Assembly (NCBI GenBank): GCA_023213395.1
Contig: CM041465.1
Coordinates: 90,589,741-90,653,740 of the forward strand
DNA from: Cycas panzhihuaensis
Lineage: Eukaryota; Cycadophyta
Length of the DNA stretch: 64,000 bases
Direction: 5' to 3'
This document shows positions 46,309 to 57,537 of this stretch, piece after piece. Each line of letters starts with the position of its first letter. Positions within the stretch are counted from its first letter, which is position 1. Under the pieces are notes generated by a model that saw only the letters and a program-made list of their open reading frames with translations, was not told where the DNA came from and did not search any database. A program made the translations under genes and the position numbers.

Positions 46309-46948
46309 CTTTCTAGGTACAAAAGAGATGAGTTTGCATCAAATTTAGGTGGCAACATGAAAAATTCTAATGTATTAGATGAGTTTTGCATGTATGATAG
46401 TCAAAAATATGATCAATTACATTTTTGGACTAACCAAAAATACAACTTTATACTAAAAATATGATCGATCATATTTTTTGTAGGACCAAAAATGTAATAA
46501 GTCAAGAGGTCAAAGGTAGCTCATTAAAAGTCAAAATTTATTTTTTAATAATAAATTTAAGCATAAATAACTCTATTAATAAGGAAAAGAGACCCAAAAG
46601 TAATAAAAACAAATAAGCACAAGCCCAAAAATTAATCAAAAAAATAATGCAAGGGTAAAACCAAGATAAATAATATGAAAAAGAAAGGTTTTAAAGGAAG
46701 AATTGAATTAACAATGATCGTGAAAGAAAAGATTTAGTGCCATAGGTATCAGTCATTGGTAGGTGATAGCATAATCGTACAAAAATCATAATTTAATATA
46801 TATCATCAAAAAAATCAAGATCACATTTCATTAAAACATGGCTTAATGCATATGAAATAAGCCTAAATCCATCATCGTCTTACAAAATAATACAAGAAAC
46901 TTATTAAAAGTAATGAAGATTAGTAAAGGGCTAGATTTTGGTCAAACA
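46309..46948 (-). repeat. Tat-2 left LTR, second part
   Basis: Continues the LTR after Copia-4; aligns with about 54443-55077 (GATGAGTTTTGCAT, CAAAAATGTAATAAGTCA, AACTTATTAAAAGTAATGAA). Ends GTCAAACA at 46948. Confidence 0.85.
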
Positions 46949-47160
46949 TTTATCCCATTGATACTTGAAGCTACTACTTTAGAAAGAAAGTAGGATAGTG
47001 AGAGGTGGAAATGGTGAAGGTGAAATATCTTCTATTAAAAGTCATAAGGTTAAAGATGAGGCATGTGAATGATGGGTTACTATAAAAGAAATTGTAGTCT
47101 AATTAAACTAACCTTGATACTTCTAAATTAATAAGTCAAAGAAACATTGCCTAAATGTGT

Positions 47161-47410
47161 ACCCAAAAGGATTGAGTTCTCAATGTCAAAAGAATGATAC
47201 ATAACAACTTACCCAATAGGATTGGGTATTTATTACCAAAAGAATGTTGTCTCAAAACTTACCTAAAATGACTAGGTATCCATCACCAAAAGAATGTCAT
47301 CTAATGCCCTACCCAAAAGGACTAGGTTTTCCTTGCCTAAAGAATATTACCAAATCTCTTACCCAAAAGGACTAGGTTTACACTTGCTAACCAAAAGATC
47401 ACTATCGAAT
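47161..47410. repeat. Tandem repeat, five units of exactly 50 bp
   Basis: Units start at 47161, 47211, 47261, 47311 and 47361, each ACCCAAAAGG-like then ACTAGG and a CCAAAAGAATG core; a decayed sixth unit may start at 47111. Units are diverged but no indel has changed the period. The length is not a multiple of three, so it is not coding. Confidence 0.85.
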
Positions 47411-48485
47411 ACCCATTAACTAGATGGGACTTAAAATACCTAACTAGCCATAGTTTATCTCTCATTAACCATACTTTAGAGGGAAGTCCTTTTGTTGAAA
47501 CACAAAGGATAGATAGTCAAAATTTTTAGGCTCATTAACAAGTGACTTTCCAAAGTCTTCTGTCATAATTTAAACTCATTAATAGGGTGAAGGACTTCGA
47601 AGCTTGATCATCATAGTTTAACCTCATCGACAATCAAATTTTGGAGGGTTCCTTGTCATAGTTTAGGCTCTTTAACAGGTAGAAGGGACTCGAAGCATTT
47701 TGGAGACCAAGTCAAAAGTTATTTTTGACGGAGAATAAGTGAAAGACGTAGCTATTAAGATCTCCAAAAAGCTCCATGAGAAATAAATACACTAAGATTA
47801 ATAATTAAGTCAAATAGATAAGTGATGCATTATTTTGTTGTATTTAAGTGATTTCATTAATGATAATGATTACAAAGAGGTAGAATTCACTTTGATAGAC
47901 TCAATGGATAGAAGAAAAATCCCTTGTTCAAAAAAGAGAGAAAAACCCCTCCTTTTATTAAGAAAAAGGATAAAAATCAAACTTCAATTTTACCAAAGGA
48001 AGTGAGAAATGAGCTATCCATGAGCCTTTTTCTCTCATTTCTAGGGCAAGTTACTCCATTAGGGGGTACTACAGTGTAGTAGGTATGACACCTTCTACCT
48101 CATAGAGAGTTTATACATGGCCAAACTTTAGGTAGAGGGAAGAGGGCAAAGCCAGGAGTACAAGAGGGATCTTATTAGGGCTCATAGAGATGAATGCATT
48201 TTGTATGTATAAGGAGATAGGATGGAGATGCGAGGTATTTTATGAGCCTCAACTATATATCATGAGTCACATGTGTGATAGATATACCATGTTTTTCATA
48301 TATATGTATATATATTGATCACTTTTCTTTTGAAAACTTATGTATTATGGATGATTAACTCTAAACCTTTTCCCTCCCTTATTTTCCCTTTTGTAAATTG
48401 AATATAATATACATTCATTAATATGATAGTCCATGAAAACATATAATAATTTTAATATTTTTCTTCCTTTTTTGTTCTTTTATTA

Positions 48486-48500
48486 TATATATATATATAT

Positions 48501-48567
<67 letters not shown>
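48486..48567. repeat. (TA)n(GA)n microsatellite
   Basis: About 9 TA units, then AA, then a GA run of about 30 units. Open frames across it are low-complexity artefacts. A second TA/GA run sits in Copia-4 at 22078. Confidence 0.9.
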
Positions 48568-48571
<4 letters not shown>

Positions 48572-51500
48572 ATCTTAGTATATATATGACAGTTTATACT
48601 CATTATGGAGTGTAAGAAAGTTTTAAAAAGAAAAAGATTACAAGGAGCAGTGAGGAGTAGGAAATAAATAAAAGATAAAAGGGAGTAAATAAAAGGCTTA
48701 CTAATTCTATTTCCATAAATATAAAACCATTTGAAATAAATAATAATAGGTTTATAAAAGTAGAATATGGAATAATGTAAATCTCTCAAAAGAAAAACTT
48801 AAATAATTCACATCATACTCCTGATAGATTATATAAATATAGAATAAAATCTACATTCAAATAATATATTATAAAGAATATGTTATTTTCTAAATTAAAG
48901 ATTAATCTCACTTAATAAACAACTAGTTGTCTAAGTATATTAGAGTCCTCGTTGGCTCCTTCTAAGGATAAGAAGCTTTTAAGATCTAGCCCTGTGCTAA
49001 GATCCTCCACATCTCAAGATTCCCATGTGGGTATATCCTCTCAAACATTTCATTTTAGTCTTAAATCTATAGTCTTAACCCTCACACTACTTAAACCTTT
49101 ACCTTAAAAAACCAATAGTTTATACTCTTTATAGAGTGGTAGTTTATACTTATTCTAGAGTGAGATGCCCCCAAATAAAAGATGAAAGTCAATGAAAGAA
49201 ATCATCCAAGATAAAATAGACAAGAGCGACAACTTTAAAATTAAAGAATTGAGGAACACACTGCATAATAATTGAAGAAAATAGTGGTAACAATGATGAA
49301 TCCTAATGGTGAAGGAGGAGGAGTCGTGAAGAGTGCACTTGATATATCCTAACTAGCCGGTAGACTACAACTTAAGAATCAAAATGTATGATAATGGATC
49401 CAAGATAAGAGTGAGAGATATCTGATAAGGCTCCTATAATAGAAAAATGTTTAGATTTATTATTAGTTGCTCTAGGTATAAATAGTCCAGTAGAGTGGAG
49501 AGGATACCTGATTGGTCATAGATCACCCAAGCAGAAGCAAATGGTCTTGGGTTACCTCTACTACCTCTGTCAGTGAATATATTGAATGCCATAGGAAAAT
49601 AGGACCACTATTTGGAGATGGTATGATTAATATAGGAAGGTGTAGGAATCAATCAATAAGGAGATGATAGTGAATGAGAATAGTTTCAATTGTATTAAAT
49701 AAAAAGAGAAATCATAATTGAGATGACCATGATCAATACTAACAAAAGATTTCAAGTCGGGTTCGATCATAACTAAGGCCATGATGGACCCAAGCAGCTA
49801 GACCTAAAAATCCTAAATGACTCATCTAAATAAACCCAACCTATTAGATGGATAGGTAGGGATGAAGCTGTCACATGACTTGCCTTAGATTACAAGAGGA
49901 TAATAATAATATACTTTTTCTTTTTTTTTTTTTTACTTGTCCTTATTCACTTTTTTATGTTTACTTTCTTTACCCTTTTTTTTATAATTTTTTCTTTTAC
50001 TTTTTTTTTATAAGGAAAGAGTTGTAATCATCTAATTATGAAGTTCTTTTACTTAACATAGTAAGGATTTATTATTTTTAATGGAACTTAAGATTAAAAA
50101 AGATGAATCTCCTTAAGGATTGAACCATAGGAAAAAGAGGAGATCAAAACCATAGTGTCTCCAAATATAAAGGGAAGGCTGTAGAATGAGTACTCGCTTG
50201 AGAATGTAGATAGAGTAAACCAAGGATAATAAAACCAATCAAAAGAAAAAAGTAGGTGATATATAACTAAGAAAGAATCCTAAAGGTAAAGGACTAACAA
50301 GTAGGAGTATGATCTCAACCAATGGCAAAGTATTAAAAGCTGATGGAAAAGTTTCTCTTTCAAGGATGAAAATAAGCGATAAAGCTAGGGGCCTAAATTC
50401 TCTCTTAAGTAATGAACTCAAAAACGAAAAGGACAAAAACCTCATAGAAGAGAACCCACAATCAATGCAAATGCTAGAAAGAGTAGAAGGCTTATATGAT
50501 CATGAGTAAAAGATTTAAAAAAAGTAAAATTGCCTCAGTAAAATTGCCTCAAGAGAAGACAAAAAAATATTAAAGAAAGGAATTGCCCATAGTTTGAGCT
50601 CATTAGGCAAGAGGAAAGATTCAGAGCCATAGTTTATCCTCATTATGAAGGTGAAAGTCTGCCATAGTTTATACTCTTTAGCAAAGGAATTTCTTAGAGT
50701 TGTAGTTTATACTCATTGTAGAGTTAAGTATTAGTTAAACCCATGGTGGGGAAAAGGTCATCTAGAGGAATAAGAACTTTATCTTAATCAAAAAAACCTT
50801 CAAGAAAGGAGATCATCTCAAAGCTTGATGTGCAAGTAAGAGACTAGTTATCAAAGTACAAAGGAAAAAGTAATCAAAATAAGTGCTTTATAATGGTACA
50901 GGGGGCCACAACATGATGCAATGACCCAATGTTATCATCGTCTAGAGTGAAATCAAAAGTTACTTGCTTTGAAGAAATCCTTAGAGTGACTATTCTCCTC
51001 AAGGGTAGAGTCTAATAAAGGTCCTGGTCTACTAGCTAGCCTTGAACTAATAAAAGAAGACCTTACCAATGATATCAATTTCCTTTCTTGAAAGGGAAAA
51101 GGAATTGACTCACTGAGGATGAATTCCTTAAGGCTAACAAGGATGTTAAGCTTTAAAGAAAAAAGGGAGATGACCTGATTCAAATTGGTTCTAGTCTCAT
51201 AAGCGTATTGTAGAAAATGTTTATGAGCTAAGGGTGGGTTATATGGAATAAACTCTTCATAATGATTAGAATGAATTGAAGGAATGCCTAATAAAAGTTT
51301 TGATGGGCACATGATAGAAGGTAAGGTAAACATTCATGAAATCGTATCCAATGCTTGATGTGGAATAAGTGAAATAAACATGGATATAATAAATGTGTCA
51401 ATCCTAACCAAGATGAGGGAAAGACTAAGTGAATAAAGTCTAACCCTTAAGGATACATGTGGGGTAGATCGAACTATAGTAGAAATAGACAAATCAATCT

Positions 51501-52139
51501 CATCATCTTGGGGTTGAATCTCTTCCTTAAATGACTTAGGTATAGTGCTTTCTGAATAACAACTCTCCCAATTCAATAAGCTAAGGTCAATTAAGTATCA
51601 TCCCTCAGGTGTTTACAAATTGGAACTAGTAGGACAATCAATAAGGAGTTTAGGAACCTTATCAAGGTAAGTTTTAAAATCATGCTCATGAGAAAGCTCA
51701 ATGACCTAACTCAAAGAATGACAAAAAAGTCTCAAAGGTTGCTCTTCATTAAGGATGAAAGACAAGTCAACAGGAGGTCCTAGGATCTCACCACTATCAA
51801 AGGAATAAGATCCCTTATCCTTAAAATGACAATTAATTTTAGGAAAAAACTTGTCTAAATAGGACTCATGACCTGACTCACAGAGAAATACAAAAGAATG
51901 TATAGTGTTATTGATAAGGAAGTTATCCACAAGACTAGTCAAAATTGATGGCCCTTCAACTTACTACAAAATAAAGGGAGTGGTGGAAGACATTGATTGG
52001 GCAATTATCTTTATAGGAAATGAACTGGCTTCATATTCTTTTGATAGAATTAGGCTTGATTGTATGATTGTGCTAATTGTTTTAGCACTAGTATTGGGAC
52101 ACTCTACCTAGTGAGAAACTAGTAAAGGAAAAAATACAT

Positions 52140-52682
52140 GTTAATGGGTTCATTATATAATAGATTGATAGATTTCATTGAGTAGGTGTTCAAAAATTTA
52201 AGGATTACATAATGCATCAAGATCCAAGTTATGTTTCTCAAAATCTTTTATAGATACATTATCCATTGGTCTAATCACAAAAAAGGCCTTTTATTCCACC
52301 AAAAAAGGATAAGTGATCAAATTCACTTATAAAGACATCCATTAATTATTAAAATAAGAAAATTAAATTATGAGGTAATTGGTGAAATCACCCAAGTGCA
52401 CTACCTCGTAATATCCTTGGGAAAAGTCTCATCAATAAAAGATCATTAGGCATATAATAAGCACATGCAAAAAAAAAATCCCAATATGCTATAAGGATGT
52501 TGTCCTGGTATCCCCCTAAATATAGGTAATATAAGAATGCAAGAGGGAAGACTATAAAGAAAAACCTCATATGAAAAAGGGCTCTTCTGATAAATAAGAT
52601 TATCTATAAGTGATGTGCCTATATAAAAAGAAGATGGTCTTAATGGATTTCTAAGTTGAGAATATGGTGTAATTTCCATCAC
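52140..52682 (-). pseudogene. Tat-2 gag trace
   Basis: Minus-strand frame from 52682. The block LLLMRLFPRILRGSALG-stop-FHQLP at about 52455-52385 matches the Retrotrans_gag signature (L-x-x-x-L-F-P-x-S-L-x-G-x-A-L-x-W-F). Downstream, FISEFDHLSFF fits the following gag helix. The conserved tryptophan is a stop. Close to the primer site, as gag should be. Confidence 0.55.
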
Positions 52683-52705
52683 CTTAAATAAGAAAACAAA
52701 TGGTA

Positions 52706-52724
52706 ATCCCCAATATAGTTGCCA
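52706..52724 (-). other. Primer binding site of Tat-2 (tRNA-Arg/Asp class)
   Basis: The minus strand reads TGGCAACTATATTGGGGAT, which fits the TGGCGACTCCGCTGGGGA-type site seen beside Tat/Ogre LTRs after CpG decay. It lies six bases from the right LTR. The identity of the tRNA is inference. Confidence 0.55.
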
Positions 52725-52730
52725 GAAAGA

Positions 52731-55077
52731 TGGTGTGGCTTGGGTTGTACCTAAAAAAAATATCTCTCAACTAATGGAATATTTCTTTTGTTTCAAAATA
52801 TAGACTAGGAGATATAAAGTTTAATAGGACCTAAGTAACCAACTTTACCCAACTTCTAAGAAGGAGTCTCCACTTTATTGTGTCATTTAATGAGAATGTT
52901 AATGAATAAGATAACAAAAGGCTAAGATATATGGGGGTGATTGAATCTACTAGCCTACACAACTAGATGGAGGAGTTCTAAGTTTGAATTATGCTAGTAA
53001 TGTCTCTTGTGTCCTTCTTAGGGACTTTTTTCACCTTATTCTTTCAACCTTTAGAGATTTACTCGAATGGAGAAGAAGGGTTAAGTGATGGAAAGGGTTC
53101 TGTTTCTTTTTCTTTACCCTTTTTGTTGTTGTCTTTTAGCATTTTTTTTAATAATTTCCAATGAAATAAAGTTAAGAATGATCAATGAAGCTACAATGAC
53201 AATCCACCTAGTTTTGAAGATATATACAAGAAAGATAAATGTATATGCAAACTTTTTTCATATTTTGTCAAAAGATAAAACATGTTGAAAATAGAACATA
53301 AAGCTAACTCATTTGAATACAACATACATCTTTTCTATCAAAGAAAAAACTATTATTAAATGCAACTAATTCCACTTGCAACTATGTATGCAAAATTGTC
53401 AAGAGATTCAATAATATGTAATGTCAATAAGAGGCTTTTCATCTCAAATATATGTTATCTTTCCTTTTAATAATAATTCTACAACAAAAAGAGAAATTTT
53501 AAATATTTTCTACTACTATTATGAATGATTTTTTAGACCATTAACAATGTATGCAACCAATCATATCCAAGCCATGATCCTCATACAAGCAACAAGCCAA
53601 ATAACAAAGAGATTCTATCACAATTAGAGTGTGTTTAGCTCCAAAGGGATCCTTGAACCTCCTATGATCTTATCAAATCAAGCATATATCACTCATAAAT
53701 TTAGATTTTTATTTTTAAAGAAAAAGAGGAATGGAATCAGATAAGAACAATATCAAGAATTTTTTTCTACTATAAAAATCCTACCTCAGAATGGCTTCCT
53801 TTCTTTCATATGATTAAATCACTCCAAACCCTTCCTTTAAAATTGATAAAGGAGGAAACAAAATAAGAACCATAGGCTCAAGTATAGCCACAAATAAGCT
53901 AAAAATGGATGGCAAGCCACTTAGAATTTAGACAACTATGGAAGAATAGGGAAGAGAAATTATTTTGTGAGTGAAGAGATGAGCATTCTTCACACTAGTC
54001 TTCTCTTCCATTATACCACATAGGGTTGACCTTTCAGCTAAGTTTCTAAGGCAAAAGTAAGTATAAATTCACCACAAATACCAACAAAAAGAATGGGTAG
54101 ATTCTAAGCATAAACAATCTTCAAATAGTAGTAAAATCATAAGATTTTAGAATAGGAAAGATATTATCAAGAATAAAAGGAGTGTGAAGCTAAAAAACTT
54201 GAGAAAAATTAAGAAATTTTAAGAACCAACCATCAAAATCTGAGTATCATTGAAGCAGCAACCAAACCATCAATGTCTCGTCTTGATTCCACCCTCTTTT
54301 CTTCATAAAATATAGTCTTTCAAGTCACAGCAACAGAGATCTTTAAAAAGTCTCCAAAAATCTCAAAGAAAGTCTCTAAATCTTGATCTTTAAGCTCTCA
54401 AATTTTGAATGATAGACAATAATAGAGTTAGGGTTCATTCTGTGTATGAAAGATATGGGTTTACATTAAATCTAGGTGGTAGATTTTAAAATTCAGGTAT
54501 GTTGAATGAGTTTTGCATACATGACAATAAAAAAATATAATCGATTACATTTTTGGACCAACCAAAACTGTGACTTTACACTAAAAATGTGATCAATCAT
54601 GTTTTTGGCAAGACCAAAAATGTGATATATTAGGAGGTCAAAAGTGGCTTATTAAAAGTCAAAAAATTAATTTTTAATAATAAATTTAGGCATAAATAAC
54701 TTTATTAATAAGAAAAAGAGGCTTGGAAGTGATGAAAAAGAATTAGCACAAGCCCAAAATTTGATCAAAAAGACAATGCAAGGGTGAAACCAAGAACAAA
54801 AACATGAAAAATAAAGGTTCTAAAGGAAGAATTGAATTAAAAATAATTATGAAAGAAAAGATTTAGTACCATAGGTATCAATCATCGGTAGGTGATAGAA
54901 TAATCGTACAATAATCATCATTTAACATATATCAACAAAGAAATTAAGATCACATTCCATCAAAACATGGCCTGATATATATGAAATAAACTCAAATTCA
55001 TCATCGTCTCATAAAACAATATAAGAAACTTATTAAAAGTAATGAAGATTAGTAAAGGTCTAGGTTTTTGTGAAATA
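52731..55077 (-). repeat. Tat-2 right (5') LTR
   Basis: Uninterrupted 2347-bp copy. Differences from the left LTR are mostly transitions. The sequence at 54430-54445, GGTTCATTCTGTG, shows the empty site into which Copia-4 went in the other copy. Confidence 0.85.
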
Positions 55078-55082
55078 CTCTA

Positions 55083-56326
55083 CATTTTGGTTTTCTTCCC
55101 CTAGGTAATGCCTAGCCAAGATTCGTAAGGGAAGGGAAATTTCTTCCCCTAGGTAATACCTAACACCTTAATATTTTTTCTCTTTCTTTGTATTCACTTT
55201 TAGTTCAATTATATATTTTCATTTCTATGTTGGTTCAAGGGTAGATAACTCTACTTGGCAACTACTATTTTCTCCCTCCCACCTCTCTTTTCTGGGTAGA
55301 TGACTTTACATGGTGGCTACCCAAGTAGTTAGGTAAAGACCTTATACTGTGGGTCTTTAAAAATCATAGGGATTTATCATTCTAATTAAGTGCATCATGG
55401 CTTTTTTGCTCTTTACATGAAGGGCTATAGATAACACTCCTAAACCAAGCCCTAGATAGAACTTAGCTATGAATTGAACCTCCATGTACCTTTGGGTATA
55501 TAAGAGGACCCTTACAAGTCCCAAAGCTTTCCTAGTATAGGTAACCTACTAGTTGTCAAAGTCCTATAATGTAGTGGTTAGCAGTTATTGCCACAAAGCT
55601 ACATGTCCCAAACTTTTGCATAAGAACTTTATTGCTAGGCATATAAGACTAAGCACACCTTATTTAATAGTTGGTAGGACACCTTGTATCACTTATATCC
55701 TATCTTACTTTTCATTTGAGAGCACATAACACAACATTTAAACCAAAAAGAAAAAAAGAAAAAAGAAAAAGAAAAAAGGCAAGAAAAAAGAGAGAGAGAG
55801 AGAGAAGAAAAAAATTTAGAAAAAAAGAAAAGAGGAGTAATAATAATAATAATTCCAGTTAGTCACGTTTTATAATACCCCTCCATGGTAAAAAAAGTAC
55901 CATTAAAATTCATATGCCTTAGTTTAATCAGTATGTCCTACTGGTTATTTTGCCCTAAGATAGTTTTTGCAGTCATTTTTCATGTTTATCAATACCCAAG
56001 TTAATTGTGGGCCCTGCCGACAAAAAAACAAAAATCACTTAAAACTCACTTACCCCATCTTTGCAGGCTTTTCATACTCATTTTAGTGTAATAGGTGAAT
56101 CCATTGTACTTTGGGGTCAACCAGCTATAGACACCCTAGCCCCCTTGGCCCCTTCTCATCCTCTCACTTAACCCCCATCTTCTTTAAATCCCCTTCTTTC
56201 TATCTCTCTCTACTTCATCATTTCATTCTTTCTTACTCTTTTCACTTCACATAATCCCCTTCTCCTATCTAGTCCCATTTTAATTAGTCCTCTTCTCTCA
56301 CACAAGCTAGTGCTCATAATCAACTA
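55083..56326 (+). other. Gypsy-2 end of 5' LTR and leader
   Basis: The first 19 bases finish the 5' LTR. A clear primer site is not seen; TAGGTAATGCCTAGCC at about 55101 is a poor candidate. The rest is leader, similar to the Gypsy-1 leader. At 55745-55855 lies a purine-rich run (A and G only for most of about 85 bases, including a GA repeat) that ends in a TAA/ATA repeat. Confidence 0.5.
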
Positions 56327-57470
56327 TGGTAACCAAATAAGTTGATAAAATCCAACAACTTAAAAATAGTTTTACAACCATTAAGGATAAGTTTTATAAC
56401 ATGTAGGAACAACTCAATAACAACAATGACTAGAATATAAAAGAATTTGCATCCCTAAAAAGTAAATTTTAAACATTAAAATTGATCTTACAAGATCCTC
56501 ATAGTTTCTTTAATAACCTATTAACTAAGGAAGTACCTTAAATTTAACAGGGCTAATCAATCAGTAATAGATGCCACCACCTTCTCTATTTCAGAGTTAT
56601 CCATGATAGCTACCCTTCTATCATAAAATCAATATATCTATTTTTTATCTAGAGTTAAATAAGGATAATGTAAGGAGTTGGATTAGTAAGTTGGAGTTAT
56701 ATTTTTAACTCCACCTCATGTTGATTGATAATTACTTTATCTTTACATCTATCCATCTTAATAGGAAGGCTTGTCATTGGTTTTAATGGTGGAAAATGGA
56801 ATGCCCTATAAATCAATCTTGGGATTAGTTTTGCAAAAGCTTCTTTGAGTAGTATGAGGACACATGAAACCAAAACTTTTTTAGCTAGCTCGCTCAACTA
56901 AAATAGACCTTGATAGTTGAAGCTTTCACTAATGAGTTCTAAATTCTTTAGAATAGGGTTAATATATAGCCTGATCAACCCACCCTAGTAAAAATGTATA
57001 TGGATGGTCTCAAAGATTGCATCTAGATGCACTTAAAAACATCCCTACCGAATACTTTGATGGGATATAACCATGGAAAAAGTAGTTAAAGTAGAATTTA
57101 TAGTTAAACACACTTTCACTTCTTGATAGGATACACTTTAGTACCCATGCTCCCACCCATTAGACACACAATGATCAAGACCATAATGGGAAGATCGTCA
57201 GGATAATCGCCCTATGGAAGAATGCCCTACAGTAGAATAACCACTAACTAAATAAACTATAGGATCTAAATGAGTGTCTGTTATTGAATCTAACAGATGT
57301 TGGGAGGTAGACATTTACATCCAATATGTGGAGAAATAAAATTTCAAACACAGTAAGGTCTATAAATCTAAACATATGGTCTTCACCATTGATCCTATAA
57401 CCTCAATTGATGAAGATCTAGATACAAACATTAAGCTTGAGGAAGACCCCATTGCTAATTCTCCCATATA
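56327..57470 (+). pseudogene. Gypsy-2 gag
   Basis: Frame from ATG 56327 (MVTKQVDKIQQLKNSFTT) with a coiled-coil-like start. Capsid blocks: NVRSWISKLELYF near 56670 and KACHWF-stop-WWKMECP near 56768, the plant gypsy HWW signature. Many stops and frameshifts. It ends before the protease near 57538. Confidence 0.7.
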
Positions 57471-57537
57471 CCCTAAACGTGAAACTAAAATTTCTCTTTC
57501 TACTATTTCCTCAATTATCTAGTTTGCACCCTATCCT

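Larger units (their letters stand above)
46949..52705 (-). other. Tat-2 interior, mostly non-coding
   Basis: 5.8 kb. It starts on the left with a degraded polypurine tract, then a 50-bp-period array (47161-47410), a TA/GA microsatellite, and at least ten dispersed ATAGTTTAnnCTCATTA motifs. On the minus strand broken frames occur at 50953-51333, 51334-51576 and 51706-51942, whose products I do not recognise. No RT, RNase H or integrase block was found in any frame I read. Confidence 0.6.
18825..55077 (-). mobile_element. Tat-2: large Tat/Ogre-like gypsy derivative, split by Copia-4
   Basis: Left LTR 18825-20544 plus 46309-46948 (about 2355 bp after removing the insertion and its duplication), interior 46949-52730, right LTR 52731-55077 (2347 bp). 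LTR starts are TAATATGGTTTGGG and TGGTGTGGCTTGGG, differing by G-to-A and C-to-T; ends are GTCAAACA and GTGAAATA. Flanks CTCTG (18820-18824) and CTCTA (55078-55082) are the likely duplication. Orientation is minus: primer site beside the right LTR, polypurine AATGGGATAAA beside the left LTR. Unnested length is about 10.5 kb. Only a gag trace is recognised, so it is a non-autonomous or decayed derivative. Confidence 0.75.

Noticed and set aside
48418-48789. ORFs across the GA microsatellite
   Set aside because: Low-complexity (SL)n or (RE)n translation of a simple repeat.
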